64,000 bases of DNA from Leptolyngbya sp. BC1307 (GCF_002286735.1 NZ_NRTA01000002.1:186001-250000); one strand, 5' to 3'. Shown: positions 1-9,703, counted from the first letter of the stretch. The notes: generated by a model from the sequence alone, not told the origin. Numbers and translations are program-made.

Positions 1-75
1 TCGCAACAGCTGAAACACAAACCGATCCGCCTCGACCGACGTATCAATAGATTGGGCCTTGTACATAACATCCAT
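1..75 (-). CDS. Hypothetical protein, N-terminal fragment cut by the window edge
   Basis: An ATG at 75-73 on the minus strand opens a frame that stays open for 25 codons to the window edge. The visible start, MDVMYKAQSIDTSVEADRF, has the look of a short cyanobacterial protein whose first residues precede a small helical region, but I cannot name the family. No domain can be judged from 25 residues. It is divergent from the small gene starting at 374, so the roughly 300 bases between them must hold both promoters. Confidence 0.45.
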   Translation of the reverse strand, partial: MDVMYKAQSIDTSVEADRFVFQLLR

Positions 76-303
76 TCTACGAGCGATTATCAAGCGGCGA
101 AATTGCCAAGATTCCCTGTCAAAGATAGTTGACGTTTTTAAAAGAACACTGGTACTCTAAGTCTCACAGCTATTGCGTGTAAGGCGCGATCGCTCAACCG
201 CCCGAAAATTTAGCAGTCGCAGCCAATGATTGGTAGGACAATCACTGACTGCTCGCCCCCTCGCTGACGAGACCAGCAAGGCGGTTATGGTCATGATGCC
301 ATA

Positions 304-334
304 GCCACCCTGACTCTTAGCAAGTTGGGGTGGC
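304..334 (+). promoter_or_regulatory. Stem-loop in the leader of the small gene at 374
   Basis: GCCACCC (304-310) pairs perfectly with GGGTGGC (328-334), and a short T-rich stretch follows. A second weaker hairpin (around 283-306) lies just before it. The structure sits about 40 bases upstream of the ATG at 374, so it is either an attenuator-like leader element or a terminator for an upstream transcript. Function is inference. Confidence 0.35.
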
Positions 335-373
335 TAAATTTTGGGTTTTTCTAACCACCACACTGGAGAAACC

Positions 374-667
374 ATGAAAACGACCGCTTATCTCACTAGC
401 GATCTGTTGAATCCTGACCCAGAGGGCAGACAGACCGCACCCGCCGCGCTGCGAATTGGGCCCGGTTTTAGCAGCAGCCCGCACAGAGAAGAACTGAGAC
501 ACATTCTGCTAGGGACTCCCGAGGCTATCCAGCAAGCCATCCATCAGCTCCACGTTTTGAACTATGCCGAAACAGTGCTGTGGAGCCCGGTGATGCCCGT
601 TGGCGAACAGATCATTTTAACCACGACGCAAGGAGAGGCGATTAGTTTGCTGCGGCGATCGCTGTAA
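374..667 (+). CDS. Conserved small cyanobacterial protein of unknown function (97 aa)
   Basis: The frame is open from a TTG at 341, but the ATG at 374 is preceded by GGAGAA (365-370) at a good distance, so I place the start there. The C-terminal two thirds (from about HREELRHILLGTPEAIQQAI) is a compact segment with predicted helix then strand character and resembles short proteins widespread in cyanobacteria; the first 40 residues look disordered. No catalytic motif is visible. It ends convergently with secA, and a hairpin at 686-715 separates the two. Function unknown. Confidence 0.7.
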   Translation: MKTTAYLTSDLLNPDPEGRQTAPAALRIGPGFSSSPHREELRHILLGTPEAIQQAIHQLHVLNYAETVLWSPVMPVGEQIILTTTQGEAISLLRRSL

Positions 668-685
668 TCCTCTGTATTAATATGG

Positions 686-715
686 GGCCATCTTTGTCAA
701 AAAGCAGAGATGGCC
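686..715. terminator. Convergent stem-loop between the small gene and secA
   Basis: GGCCATCT (686-693) pairs perfectly with AGATGGCC (708-715) around a 14-base loop. It lies between two converging stop codons (667 and 740). There is no clear T-run on either side, so it could be a poor intrinsic terminator or a 3'-end stabilising hairpin. Confidence 0.4.
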
Positions 716-739
716 GAGAGGGGAAGGGCGATCGCCGTT

Positions 740-3532
740 TTATACCCTTTGCTCCGACTGTCTGACCGCTGGCTGCGGCTGCGGCTGGAACTGGAAGAGC
801 GTATAGACAACGTTGCGGCGAATGCCGGTCATCATATCGAGAAAGACTTCGTAGCCTTCGCTCTTGTACTCAATCAGCGGATCTTTTTGACCGTAGCCGC
901 GCAGCCCTACGGTTTCTCTTAGAGCATCCATCTGCTGAAGGTGCTCGCGCCAGAGGCTGTCGATCTGCTGAAGGATAAAGAAACGCTCAGCTTCTCGCAT
1001 CAGCCCAGACTTGATCGAATCTACCTGAGCCTCTTTGAGATCGTAAGCAATTCGTACCTGTTCAATTAAGAAGGTTTTGATTTCTCCCATCGAGAGATTT
1101 TCGAGCTGATCGGGGGTGAGGTCGGCCAACAGGTAAACAAATTCTTGCACCTTAGCAACAACACTCTCTAAATCCCATTCTTCTGAGGGCAGTTCTGGAT
1201 TGACATAGGCTTCAACAATGTCGTTCATAGTCTGCTCGGCATAGCCCAGCACCAGCTCTTTGAGCGCATCTCCTTCTAGCACCCGTCGTCGCTCGGCGTA
1301 GATGGCGCGGCGCTGGTTATTCATTACTTCGTCATATTCAAAGACTTGCTTACGAATGTCGTAGTAGTAGGTTTCAACCTTCTTTTGTGCGCCCTCAAGC
1401 GATCGCGTCAGCATTCCTGACTCAATCGGCATGTCTTCTTCGACGCGGAAGGCATTCATGAGTCCGGCAACGCGATCGCCGCCAAAAATCCGCAGCAGGT
1501 TATCTTCTAAGCTCAAGAAGAACTTCGTCGAACCCGGGTCACCCTGACGGCCTGCCCGGCCTCTGAGCTGATTGTCTACCCGGCGCGACTCGTGACGCTC
1601 GGTACCAATGACGTGCAGACCACCAAGTTCGACTACTTCGTCATGGGCTGTCGAAGTGATGCTTTCGTAAACTTTGAGCACCTGATTATAAACGTCGCGC
1701 AGCTTTTGAATCACCGGATCATCGGTTGGGGCTTTTTCGGCAGCCACAGCGATCTTATCTTCGGCAGCAAGTTCAGACAGACTTTGCTCCCCATAGGTTT
1801 TGACGGCAAAAGACACCGCTTCTTTGAGCACTGATTTTAGCTCGGGCGAAAGCTCGGTCGGGAAAATTTGAGGAGACGCCTTCCAGGTCTTTGGCTTCTT
1901 GCCACCAGCGAACCCCTGAGCCTGACTGCCGCTTTTAGCCGCCGCAACTTGAGCCACGCCAAACTTTTCGTCATCTTCAGGCTTCACCAGACGGGGCATG
2001 AAGTACTCTCGCACCTTGAGCCGGGCCATGTAGTCGGCGTTACCACCCAAGATGATGTCTGTACCGCGTCCGGCCATGTTGGTGGCAATAGTCACCGAGC
2101 CACGCCGCCCGGCCTGAGCGACGATTTCTGACTCGCGCTCTACGTTCTCGGGCTTGGCGTTAAGCAGGTTGTGGGTAACGTTGAGGTCGCTGAGCAAAAG
2201 TGAGAGGACTTCAGATTTTTCCACGCTAGTGGTACCCACCAACACCGGGCGACCGGTTTCATTCATGTCAGCGCATTCTTGAGCGATCGCATCCCACTTA
2301 GCGTTTTCAGTCTTGTACACCACGTCTGCCAGGTCGCGCCGCTGAGAAGGGCGATTGGTCGGGATGATCGTGACTTCTAGCTTGTAGATTTTCTCGAACT
2401 CGGCCTCTTCCGTTTTGGCCGTACCCGTCATTCCTGAAAGCTTGGGATAGAGCAGAAAGAAATTTTGATAGGTAATCGAAGCCAGAGTTTGAGTTTCTGG
2501 CTGAATCTCGACATGCTCTTTCGCTTCAATCGCCTGGTGTAGGCCATCGCTCCAGCGGCGACCGGTCATCACCCGCCCAGTGAATTCATCGACAATGACA
2601 ATCTCGTCATTGCGAACGATGTAGTTCACATCTTTAGTGAACAGTTCTTTTGCCTTAATAGCATTGAATATGTAGTGGGCCCAGGGGTCTTTAGGGTCGA
2701 ATAGATCGGTAACGTTGAGCAGATTTTCAGCTTTTTCAAAGCCCTCATCGGTCAGCAGCACGTTACGGGCTTTTTCATCGACCTCGTAGTCCACCTCGTC
2801 GCTCTCTAGCTGAGCGGCAACGACGGCGGCCTCAGTATATTTTTCGCCAGGGCGCTCTACCTGCCCTGAGATAATCAGCGGCGTGCGGGCCTCGTCAACC
2901 AGGATCGAATCCACCTCGTCAATGACGCAGAAGTTAAACGGGCGCTGCACTACATCGGCCATCTGCGTGCTCATGTTGTCACGCAGATAGTCAAAGCCAA
3001 ACTCGCTGTTGGTGCCGTAGGTGATGTCGCAGGCGTAATTTTTTTTGCGCTCAGTGGGGCTCATGCCCTGCTGAATTAAACCGACGCTCAGCCCCAAGAA
3101 GCGGTGGACCTGGCCCATCCACTCAGCGTCACGGCGGGCCAGATAGTCGTTTACCGTCACAATATGGACGCCTTTGCCCGACAGCGCATTCAAGTAAGCA
3201 GGCAGCGTAGAAACCAGGGTTTTGCCCTCACCGGTTTTCATCTCGGCAATCTGGCCGTCGTGGAGCACCATGCCGCCGACTAACTGCACGTCGTAATGGC
3301 GCAGTGCGAGCACCCGTTTCGCAGCTTCGCGCACAACGGCAAAAGCTTCGGTTAGCAAGTCTTCAATATCTTCACCCTTCTCCAGGCGCTGCCGAAACTC
3401 AACCGTTTTCCCAGCTAGCTCATCATCCGAAAGCGCCTGCATGTCTTCTTCCAGCAGGTTTATTTCCTTGACATCGGGCTGATATCGTTTGAGCTTACGG
3501 GCGTTAGGATCGCCTAAGAGTCTTTTTAGCAT
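740..3532 (-). CDS. secA: Preprotein translocase ATPase SecA
   Basis: SecA is the ATP-driven motor that pushes unfolded preproteins through SecYEG; in cyanobacteria it serves both plasma and thylakoid membranes. From the ATG at 3532 the protein begins [10 protein letters not shown] and is 930 residues, a normal cyanobacterial length; the frame extends 15 codons further upstream without a better start. Walker A is MKTGEGKT (residues 98-105), Walker B ends in DEVD (205-208), and the DEAD motor, preprotein cross-linking region and helicase-type second nucleotide domain follow in order. The C-terminal Cys/His zinc site that binds SecB in proteobacteria is absent; the tail is Gln/Pro-rich. This fits the lack of SecB in cyanobacteria. 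Monocistronic by position. Confidence 0.98.
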   Translation of the reverse strand: MLKRLLGDPNARKLKRYQPDVKEINLLEEDMQALSDDELAGKTVEFRQRLEKGEDIEDLLTEAFAVVREAAKRVLALRHYDVQLVGGMVLHDGQIAEMKTGEGKTLVSTLPAYLNALSGKGVHIVTVNDYLARRDAEWMGQVHRFLGLSVGLIQQGMSPTERKKNYACDITYGTNSEFGFDYLRDNMSTQMADVVQRPFNFCVIDEVDSILVDEARTPLIISGQVERPGEKYTEAAVVAAQLESDEVDYEVDEKARNVLLTDEGFEKAENLLNVTDLFDPKDPWAHYIFNAIKAKELFTKDVNYIVRNDEIVIVDEFTGRVMTGRRWSDGLHQAIEAKEHVEIQPETQTLASITYQNFFLLYPKLSGMTGTAKTEEAEFEKIYKLEVTIIPTNRPSQRRDLADVVYKTENAKWDAIAQECADMNETGRPVLVGTTSVEKSEVLSLLLSDLNVTHNLLNAKPENVERESEIVAQAGRRGSVTIATNMAGRGTDIILGGNADYMARLKVREYFMPRLVKPEDDEKFGVAQVAAAKSGSQAQGFAGGKKPKTWKASPQIFPTELSPELKSVLKEAVSFAVKTYGEQSLSELAAEDKIAVAAEKAPTDDPVIQKLRDVYNQVLKVYESITSTAHDEVVELGGLHVIGTERHESRRVDNQLRGRAGRQGDPGSTKFFLSLEDNLLRIFGGDRVAGLMNAFRVEEDMPIESGMLTRSLEGAQKKVETYYYDIRKQVFEYDEVMNNQRRAIYAERRRVLEGDALKELVLGYAEQTMNDIVEAYVNPELPSEEWDLESVVAKVQEFVYLLADLTPDQLENLSMGEIKTFLIEQVRIAYDLKEAQVDSIKSGLMREAERFFILQQIDSLWREHLQQMDALRETVGLRGYGQKDPLIEYKSEGYEVFLDMMTGIRRNVVYTLFQFQPQPQPAVRQSEQRV

Positions 3533-3661
3533 GTCAAGCCGGAGAAACGACGGGCGGGAGGCACAGGGAGTCCTCACGTTTAATTGTATCTAATCTTATG
3601 GGGAGAAAATGCCCTCTCGGAAGGCGGTATCCGGGCGGGTTACCCTACAGCGCTTATGGTA

Positions 3662-4171
3662 TCACCTGGGTCTGTAACCTTGCTTAGCTGCGCCTCTGTA
3701 ATTTTGCTCGGCTGCTCCGAGGTGACAGCCCACACAGCTGCCAAGATTGAGCGGCTGGGGCAGGGCGACATTGGGATGTAGCGCTTGAAAATAAGCCGAC
3801 TCTTCAAGGCGATAGGGCACCGATTCGCGGCCCTGATGAGCGCGTGAGTATACCTGCAGGTAGTTGATCATGAGCTGCTGGTCAAACTGGGTAATTGCAG
3901 GTAGAGCCACACCGTAATGGGCGGGGTCGATAACGAGCGTTTGCCAGGTTTGAGTAGGCAGTACGGCGGGAGGCAAAGCGACATGGCAAGTGGCGCACTG
4001 GCTGAGATAGAGGCTGTAGCCAGCAGCATAGCGGTCGTCTACTGGATCGACCATGCCATAAGGGTCGGTCACAGCGCGGGCTAGGCCAATGCCCAAGAGA
4101 CTGCTGATGGCAAAAGCCAGTAGGCCCATCAGCAGAGTCTTAAATGAAAAGGGCCGAAGAAAACAGAGCAT
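3662..4171 (-). CDS. Secreted diheme cytochrome c family protein
   Basis: A 169-residue protein (ATG at 4171; the frame also opens from a TTG at 4207). Residues 11-33 form a hydrophobic signal or anchor helix. Two c-type heme motifs are visible: CATCH at 59-63 and CVGCH at 146-150. The product should therefore be exported and carry two covalent hemes, acting in electron transfer on the lumenal or periplasmic side. It resembles cyanobacterial diheme cytochromes of unknown partner rather than c6, cM or PsbV, which have one heme. It is divergent from the GNAT gene and follows secA on the same strand with a gap, so no operon is evident. Confidence 0.85.
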   Translation of the reverse strand: MLCFLRPFSFKTLLMGLLAFAISSLLGIGLARAVTDPYGMVDPVDDRYAAGYSLYLSQCATCHVALPPAVLPTQTWQTLVIDPAHYGVALPAITQFDQQLMINYLQVYSRAHQGRESVPYRLEESAYFQALHPNVALPQPLNLGSCVGCHLGAAEQNYRGAAKQGYRPR

Positions 4172-4426
4172 GGAGGATCGCTCGGGTGATAAGCAAGGAA
4201 TGATCAAGCGCGTCTGAACGGACTGGCTGGGTAGGAGGCGATCGCTCTCATCAGACCTCAGTGGAATTATTTAGTCATGAAAGCGTCACTTTTGCGGAGA
4301 TCGCAGAAAAAACGCCGTTACTGTCTTTATTATCAAGTTAGATTTACATCAATTAAAGATTAGGGATGTTTATCTGCATCTCAAGTCTCAATGCCCATTT
4401 CTCAACGCCTATTAGAGAGGAGCGAT

Positions 4427-4912
4427 ATGGACAGTCGGCATATTCAGTTTCGCTATACAGAGATGCTGAGTCCAAGTCAGCTGATTCAGCTATGCGATTT
4501 ATTTGTAGCAGCGGCTTTTTGGGCTGAGCATCGCCAGGCTGATGATATCGCGAAGGCGATCGCTCACAGTAAGCCGGTGGTCACCGCTTGGGGCGATCAG
4601 CGGCTAATTGGCTTTGCTCGCGCCACCTCTGATGGCTGTTTTCGCGCCACTATCTGGGACGTGGTGATTCATCCTGACTACCAGGGCGTGGGCCTGGGCC
4701 GTAGATTAGTCGAAACGCTGATTGCTCACCCTCATATGAACCGGGTGGAGCGCACCTACTTAATGACCACCCATCAGCAGAGCTTCTACGAGCGCATTGG
4801 CTTTGAGCAAAACACCACAACGACGATGGTGCTACATAATCAGCCGCTGTCTGACTGTCTTTTGGGCGTGACCGAGACCCGCCGAGTGAGCGCAGACGCC
4901 GCCAGTAGATAG
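4427..4912 (+). CDS. GNAT-family N-acetyltransferase
   Basis: An acetyl-CoA-dependent N-acetyltransferase of about 161 residues. The acetyl-CoA binding signature is clear in VIHPDYQGVGLGRRLVETLI (the Q/R-x-x-G-x-G loop and following helix), and the C-terminal FYERIGF element is typical of GNAT folds. It resembles the cyanobacterial/plastid (Ycf52/NSI-like) branch; the substrate is unknown. An ATG at 4391 is also in frame, but the ATG at 4427 has a GAGAGGAG ribosome site seven or so bases upstream and is preferred. Flanked by AT-rich intergenic DNA on the left and a convergent small gene on the right. Confidence 0.88.
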   Translation: MDSRHIQFRYTEMLSPSQLIQLCDLFVAAAFWAEHRQADDIAKAIAHSKPVVTAWGDQRLIGFARATSDGCFRATIWDVVIHPDYQGVGLGRRLVETLIAHPHMNRVERTYLMTTHQQSFYERIGFEQNTTTTMVLHNQPLSDCLLGVTETRRVSADAASR

Positions 4913-4925
4913 CCTCGCCGTCGGC

Positions 4926-5183
4926 CTAGTCGGGTGTATTGGCTTCTTCGGATTCGAGCTTTTCGCGAGAGTCGCCCCAGTAGGCACTATACGTCCATTC
5001 TTCGCTGTTGCCCTTGTCTACAGTAGACCAGCGATAGATCACGCCTTTATTAGGGTTAACGCCGATTTCTAAGAGCTTGGCTCCCATGTAGTATTCGGTT
5101 TGCTTGAGGGTGCGATCGCGCGTAAAAGCACTCTCATTTTTAGGCAGGGTCTTAGAGATATGGGCCTGGGTATGTTTTGCCAT
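4926..5183 (-). CDS. Hypothetical small protein (85 aa)
   Basis: A complete 85-residue frame from ATG 5183, ending only 13 bases from the convergent GNAT stop. The sequence is polar with a plausible short beta-rich core (TEYYMGAKLLEIGVNPNKG followed by a Trp/Tyr-rich segment) and an acidic tail. I recognise no family. The compositional match to neighbours and the tidy fit between the GNAT gene and the next gene favour a real gene over a shadow. Confidence 0.6.
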   Translation of the reverse strand: MAKHTQAHISKTLPKNESAFTRDRTLKQTEYYMGAKLLEIGVNPNKGVIYRWSTVDKGNSEEWTYSAYWGDSREKLESEEANTPD

Positions 5184-5373
5184 GAGCTGTCAGGAAGGAA
5201 TGAGCTGTCAATGTGGTTTTGCCTCCGTGATTTTATTATGCTTTTTGATCGATTGTCAGATCTAGCGTCGCCGCTGAACCGTAAACTCTTGAAGGGTGAC
5301 TCCATGCCAGGCCGGAAAACCGAGCGCGGCTCACCGGTCAGGACAGGGGCGCAAATAGGACAGTGAGGATACT

Positions 5374-6345
5374 GTGAGGCGATCGCAATTTTTAAAAAAA
5401 TCTCTAAAGCGCGGGCTGATTGGGCTAGCGATAGTGGCCGGGCTCCCCAGCGCAGTGACGGCTTATCGCCGGTTAAGCTCTAAGCAGTCAGTATCAGAGC
5501 CATCAACCGCTGAGCCATCCACTCCTCAGTCAGATACTCAGGCAGCGGCTAGCTCTGTCGCTGCCGCCGAATCTTCTTCAGAGCCGCCATCGGCTGAAGA
5601 CGAGTGGCGAGTGGCGATCGCGCCTGGCGTAGCCCCCTTTGTCATCCAAAAAGGCGATCGGCTAGTAGGCTTTGATGTCGATTTGATTCAAGCCATCGGT
5701 GCTGCCTGCGGCGCGACCTTACAAATAAAGCCTCAGCCCTTTGATGCGCTAGCGCCCCTGGTTCAGGCAGGCAGTATTGACGTTGCCATCGGCGCAATTC
5801 CGATCCTCCCGGCGCGAGTAGAACCAACGAATTTTTCTCAGCCCTATTTTCGCTCTGGCATTGCGATTGTGGCACTGCCGGAGAATGAACAATTCGACAG
5901 CCTGAGAGCACTGAGAGATAAAACCATCGCCGTCCAGTTAGAGACTGCTGGCGCACGGCTAGCGATTGACATTCAAGGATCAAACATTCTCACATTCGAC
6001 GCAGCATCAGACACGTTAAAAGCCGTAGAAGACAGGAACGCCGACGTTGCACTGGTCACACTGCCGGTGCTACTGGACGGCTTAAAAACCGATAGCGTGG
6101 CGGGCGTGCAGCAAATGGGCGAGCTGATAGAAACCTACGACTTCGGTATTATCGTGCGGCCCACCGATCCTGAAGCAGAGAGAGAAGACAGTGACCCAGT
6201 GGAGGAAAAAAGCGATCGCAAAGCCAAAGCCACTTCCGAAGAAAATCGCCTCAACGTCATCAACGCCGCTCTCGACACCCTGATAGAAGACGGCACCTAC
6301 ACCAAAATCTACCAGCGCTGGCTCGGCATCGAACCACCCTCATAG
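5374..6345 (+). CDS. Family-3 extracellular solute-binding protein (amino-acid type)
   Basis: A periplasmic binding protein of 323 residues with a GTG start at 5374 and GAGG at 5365-5368. Residues 1-12 are basic (RRSQFLKKSLKR), residues 14-27 are hydrophobic, giving a signal or anchor. A Ser/Pro/Glu-rich linker (about 35-70) precedes the SBP_bac_3 core, which starts at WRVAIAPGVAPFVI and includes the family hallmark VGFDVDLIQAIGAACGA. A charged insertion near 270-290 is unusual. No ABC permease or ATPase is adjacent, so it either works with a distant transporter or acts as a sensor or orphan binding protein. Confidence 0.87.
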   Translation: MRRSQFLKKSLKRGLIGLAIVAGLPSAVTAYRRLSSKQSVSEPSTAEPSTPQSDTQAAASSVAAAESSSEPPSAEDEWRVAIAPGVAPFVIQKGDRLVGFDVDLIQAIGAACGATLQIKPQPFDALAPLVQAGSIDVAIGAIPILPARVEPTNFSQPYFRSGIAIVALPENEQFDSLRALRDKTIAVQLETAGARLAIDIQGSNILTFDAASDTLKAVEDRNADVALVTLPVLLDGLKTDSVAGVQQMGELIETYDFGIIVRPTDPEAEREDSDPVEEKSDRKAKATSEENRLNVINAALDTLIEDGTYTKIYQRWLGIEPPS

Positions 6346-6357
6346 TCTGCTGTTCCA

Positions 6358-6403
<46 letters not shown>

Positions 6404-6416
6404 GTTCCCCCTTCCC

Positions 6417-7121
6417 CTACGGCGACCACTCCAAACTAATCCCCACCCGACTATCCCCTTCATCAGCAGTCCGCTGCCATTCCAAATCAGTCGAGAGGCG
6501 CAGGTTTTGAGAAAAGGCATAGCCCACATTGAGCTGAGTGATGCCCAGCCCTTCGCTGTCACCCACCACCCAAGATTGATCCAGCGTCAAATCAGCAGCG
6601 CCCGTCCGGGTAGGCACAAATCGCAGCCGCACGCCCACATTGGCCCCGCTCACCTGATAGTCATCACCGGCCCTGGCATGGCGATAGCCCAGTGTCGGCG
6701 CTACGTTGAAGTATCTGCCCAGTGGCAGCACATAGTAGTGCAAATCTGCGCCGTAGGATTGGCGATCGCCCCTAAAATTTTGCTGATAGTCAGCGCTCAC
6801 GGTGAGCGGCGTACTGCCAATAAACCAATCATCCACCCCCACAGCGAAGCCGCCCGTCCCCTCAGAAGACGGGAAAAAGCTATAGCCCGCCTGCACTCGG
6901 GTGTTGAAGCTCGGATCGTTGCGAATATCGGCCTGCACATCGGGAATGGCTTCTAGCCAGCGCTGCAGCACCGGGCTTTGCTCAATCACCTCAGGCGACA
7001 GATTAAGCGGCGCATCCGGTAGGGTCATCTCTACAGATGGCGTGTCCGCATAGGCGCTAGAGGCGATAAGCACAGTCATCGCGCCTGATAAATAGCTAAA
7101 GATCCGATATCTCATAGCCAT
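6417..7121 (-). CDS. Outer-membrane beta-barrel-type protein
   Basis: A 234-residue exported protein. Residues 3-24 form a signal peptide with likely cleavage after AYA. After a short linker, the remaining 160 or so residues alternate hydrophobic and polar residues in strand-length blocks separated by Gly/Asp/Asn turns, and the protein ends in an aromatic-rich strand (ISLEWSP), as expected for a small outer-membrane barrel. No enzymatic motif is seen, and I cannot assign a specific porin family. The start may be ATG 7121 or ATG 7115. It lies downstream of the M23 peptidase gene on the same strand (71-base gap), so the two could be co-transcribed envelope genes. Confidence 0.75.
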   Translation of the reverse strand: MAMRYRIFSYLSGAMTVLIASSAYADTPSVEMTLPDAPLNLSPEVIEQSPVLQRWLEAIPDVQADIRNDPSFNTRVQAGYSFFPSSEGTGGFAVGVDDWFIGSTPLTVSADYQQNFRGDRQSYGADLHYYVLPLGRYFNVAPTLGYRHARAGDDYQVSGANVGVRLRFVPTRTGAADLTLDQSWVVGDSEGLGITQLNVGYAFSQNLRLSTDLEWQRTADEGDSRVGISLEWSP

Positions 7122-7192
7122 AGACTAGCCGCCCCCTGCCCAAAAGTCAGCCTGTCAGAGATCAGAAGCTTGGGCAATCGACAGCAGCTAGA

Positions 7193-8425
7193 TTAGAGAA
7201 AGGCCATTGGGTCAGTCGGCTCGCCATTGTGCCGAACTTCAAAGTGCAGATGGGGGCCGGTAGAGAGCCCGGTTGTGCCAACAGCAGCGATCGCATCGCC
7301 CTGTTTCACCGCTTCCCCCTCCTGTACATTGAGCCGACTCGCGTGACCGTAGAGCGTCGTTACTCCCGCGCCATGGTCAATAATCACCGCATTGCCGTAG
7401 CCGCCATACCAGCCCGCAAAAATCACCACCCCCGACTCAGCCGCCAGGATTGGGGTGCCATGCGCCGCGCCAAAGTCAGTACCCGCATGAAAACGGCTGT
7501 AGCCTAAAACAGGATGGAAGCGCCGGCCAAACTGACTGGTGATCGGCCCTAGACTAGGGCGCACCATGCGGCCAGAAGAGCGAGCGGCGCGCAGGGCTTC
7601 TTCTCTGGCCATTTTGGAGTTGATGCCATCGGCGGCGGCTACTCGCTCTAAAATCAGCTCGGTCAGATTGGCAGAGTCTTTGTCTAGCTGGTTAATGGCC
7701 GCTGATAGCGCCCCTCGGTTTTCCTGCAGGCGGGTCATCATTTCAGACTGCTGCTGTACCTGAGCGGCGTACTGCTGACGGCTCGCCATGAGCTGCTGGC
7801 GCAAGAGAGCAATAGAATTTTTCTGCTGCTCGACCCCTTCTTGCTGAGCGACCAGCTCTGCTGCTGCTGCCTCTAGCGCCATCAGTGCCGTCCGGTCGGT
7901 TTGATAGACCTGCTTCAGCCGGTAGCGCCGATCTAAAAAGTCGTTCAGATTTTGGCTTTGTAGCAGCAGCGCCCAGCCTTGAGCCTCCTGCTGACGCTGC
8001 ATAAATTGGAGCCGACCCACTGCTGCCGTGCGCGACTCTTCGTAGGTTTGCTGGTTGCTTGTGAGGTCGGCCTGGAGCTGATTGAGCCGCCGCTCAGCTT
8101 CGCCGAGCTGATATTCGGTATCGCTAATCCAGGCGTCGGTACCCTGAATTGTCTTAGAGAGATCGCGCAGTTGCTGATCGGCTTGTTGCTCAGCGGTTTG
8201 GTAGCGCTGGTCAGTCTGGTCATAGATCTTGAGCTGCTGATCGACTTGATCGCGCTGCTGCCGCAGATTGTCTAGTGTCTGAGCCTGAGCCGCTGCCCCG
8301 TGGCCCGACGGCTGCCAGCCGTGAGCAAAGTCTCCAGTGATTAGGCAAAAGGCGAGGGCGATCGCCAACCCAAACCCAACGTATCTCTGCCAGCCTCTCT
8401 GCCAGCGCTGATGCAGCAAAACCAT
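7193..8425 (-). CDS. Murein hydrolase activator / M23 peptidase with coiled coil (EnvC/NlpD type)
   Basis: A 410-residue envelope protein. A basic N-terminus and hydrophobic stretch (about 16-35) form a signal. Residues 50-265 are Gln/Glu-rich heptads, a long coiled coil like that of EnvC. The C-terminal M23 (LytM) domain keeps the zinc-site signatures: HAGTD with H313 and D317, and HLH at 392-394. Proteins of this type either cleave peptidoglycan crosslinks or activate amidases at the division septum. Because the zinc ligands are intact, catalytic activity is plausible here, unlike the degenerate LytM domain of E. coli EnvC. It lies between lysE and the barrel gene on the same strand. Confidence 0.92.
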   Translation of the reverse strand: MVLLHQRWQRGWQRYVGFGLAIALAFCLITGDFAHGWQPSGHGAAAQAQTLDNLRQQRDQVDQQLKIYDQTDQRYQTAEQQADQQLRDLSKTIQGTDAWISDTEYQLGEAERRLNQLQADLTSNQQTYEESRTAAVGRLQFMQRQQEAQGWALLLQSQNLNDFLDRRYRLKQVYQTDRTALMALEAAAAELVAQQEGVEQQKNSIALLRQQLMASRQQYAAQVQQQSEMMTRLQENRGALSAAINQLDKDSANLTELILERVAAADGINSKMAREEALRAARSSGRMVRPSLGPITSQFGRRFHPVLGYSRFHAGTDFGAAHGTPILAAESGVVIFAGWYGGYGNAVIIDHGAGVTTLYGHASRLNVQEGEAVKQGDAIAAVGTTGLSTGPHLHFEVRHNGEPTDPMAFL

Positions 8426-8477
8426 GTTTGGAGACCTGTTTTATCGGTTTCTTTGAAGCTGTCTAATTGAGCGCAAG

Positions 8478-9119
8478 CTAAGCCAGCAGGGCAACCACCC
8501 CAAAGCCAAAGATCAGCGCCCCAAAAACTTTGTTAGCGCTCTGGTTGAAGCGAAACAGTCGCTGCGGCGTTAGCTGACGGCGCAGATAGGTTACCCCAGA
8601 CACTAGCATGAGCCACCATAGGACTGAGCCCGTAAATACGCCAAACACAAGGGTTACAGAACTCAGATAGGATGTCTGCGTAATACCTAAACCGGCAAAA
8701 ATAGCAATAAAGGAAAGGACGGTAGCCGGGTTAGTTAACGTGAGCGCCAGTGTGGAGCCGTAGGCGCTGAGGACGGTCAGGTTAGCAGTGCTCGTGGGGG
8801 CGTTAAGCGAGTCGCTTTGGGTCAGGGCGATCGCCGGTTTAGCCCGAAAGGTCGTTAAGCCCAGATAGCAGAGAAATAGACCGCCTATGAGCTGCAAATA
8901 ATCGGTGTTGGCGACTAAACGATCAGACAGGGCAGTCAGCCCAAACGCCGCGACTACACCATACAAACCATCTGCTGTCGCCGCGCCAAAGCCAGACACC
9001 AGCCCCACCACCCGCCCCTGAGTCAGCGTTCGGCGAATGCACAGCAGCGCAATCGGGCCGACCGGGGCGGCGATCGCCAGTCCCAGCAAAATTCCCTTTA
9101 ATAAAATAAATAGCAGCAT
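8478..9119 (-). CDS. LysE/RhtB-family amino-acid exporter
   Basis: A 213-residue integral membrane protein with about six hydrophobic segments. The N-terminal signature (GILLGLAIAAPVGPIALLCI, then a basic loop with RRTLTQG and a G-rich helix) is typical of LysE-type exporters, which expel amino acids such as lysine, arginine, threonine or homoserine. It lies 71 bases downstream of an Lrp/AsnC regulator on the same strand. That pairing is common and suggests that the regulator senses an amino acid and controls its export. Substrate not readable. Confidence 0.92.
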   Translation of the reverse strand: MLLFILLKGILLGLAIAAPVGPIALLCIRRTLTQGRVVGLVSGFGAATADGLYGVVAAFGLTALSDRLVANTDYLQLIGGLFLCYLGLTTFRAKPAIALTQSDSLNAPTSTANLTVLSAYGSTLALTLTNPATVLSFIAIFAGLGITQTSYLSSVTLVFGVFTGSVLWWLMLVSGVTYLRRQLTPQRLFRFNQSANKVFGALIFGFGVVALLA

Positions 9120-9190
9120 AATCTATCCTCAAACGGCTGATGAGTTAGCAGGTGTTAGCAAAGGTGGCTCGTAATGCAGCTAAGAGCGAC

Positions 9191-9646
9191 TTACAGAATC
9201 GGTAGAACAGCCGTGTCTTTAACCATTGAGAGCGCAATTGTGGTGCGGGTTTGCTGAATACCCGGCAGGGCTTTGAGCTCTTCGCTAAGAATGCGCTCTA
9301 GATCGGCAGTAGAGCGACAGCAAATTTTCAGCAGGTAGTCGCCCTCGCCGACTATGTGGTGGCAAGACTGCACGTTTTCACAGGCTTGCACATAGTCGAT
9401 CAGGCGCTGGCGGTATTGAGGATGCTCTAGCATCACCAAGACGAATGCGCTGAGGCTGAGACCCAGCTTTTCAGCATCTAGCCGAGCTGCGTAGCCTGTC
9501 ACTACGCCCTCTTTTTCTAATCGACGTACTCGGTCGGCGATCGCCGGAGCCGATACCCCTAGTTGCTCAGCTAGAGCTGACCACCGCACCCGCCCTTCAC
9601 GACTCAAGATCGACAGGATTTTGCAATCTAGCTCATCGAATTCCAT
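9191..9646 (-). CDS. Lrp/AsnC-family transcriptional regulator
   Basis: A 151-residue regulator. Residues 1-60 carry the AsnC-type winged HTH (LDCKILSILSREGRVRWSAL then a recognition helix starting at SAPAIADRVRRLEKEG). Residues 65-145 form the RAM ligand-binding domain, with the G-x-G-D-Y-L turn (VGEGDYLLKI). Such proteins oligomerise and respond to amino acids. It is the first gene of a likely two-gene unit with the LysE exporter. A perfect 9-bp inverted repeat lies 25-57 bases upstream of its start, a good candidate for autoregulation. Confidence 0.94.
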   Translation of the reverse strand: MEFDELDCKILSILSREGRVRWSALAEQLGVSAPAIADRVRRLEKEGVVTGYAARLDAEKLGLSLSAFVLVMLEHPQYRQRLIDYVQACENVQSCHHIVGEGDYLLKICCRSTADLERILSEELKALPGIQQTRTTIALSMVKDTAVLPIL

Positions 9647-9670
9647 GTGCTTATTTTTAGAGACAATATC

Positions 9671-9703
9671 TGCCTTATGACTTCATTTATAAGCCATAAG
9701 GCA
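9671..9703. promoter_or_regulatory. Inverted-repeat operator candidate upstream of the Lrp-type regulator
   Basis: TGCCTTATG (9671-9679) and CATAAGGCA (9695-9703) are perfect reverse complements with a 15-base AT-rich spacer, so equivalent positions are 24 bp apart. The element lies between the regulator start (9646) and the tldD gene, a sensible position for repression by the regulator itself. Binding is inference. Confidence 0.55.

Noticed and set aside
3583-3588. TACAAT on the minus strand before secA as a -10 box
   Set aside because: No acceptable -35 hexamer at 16-18 bases, so I did not list a promoter.
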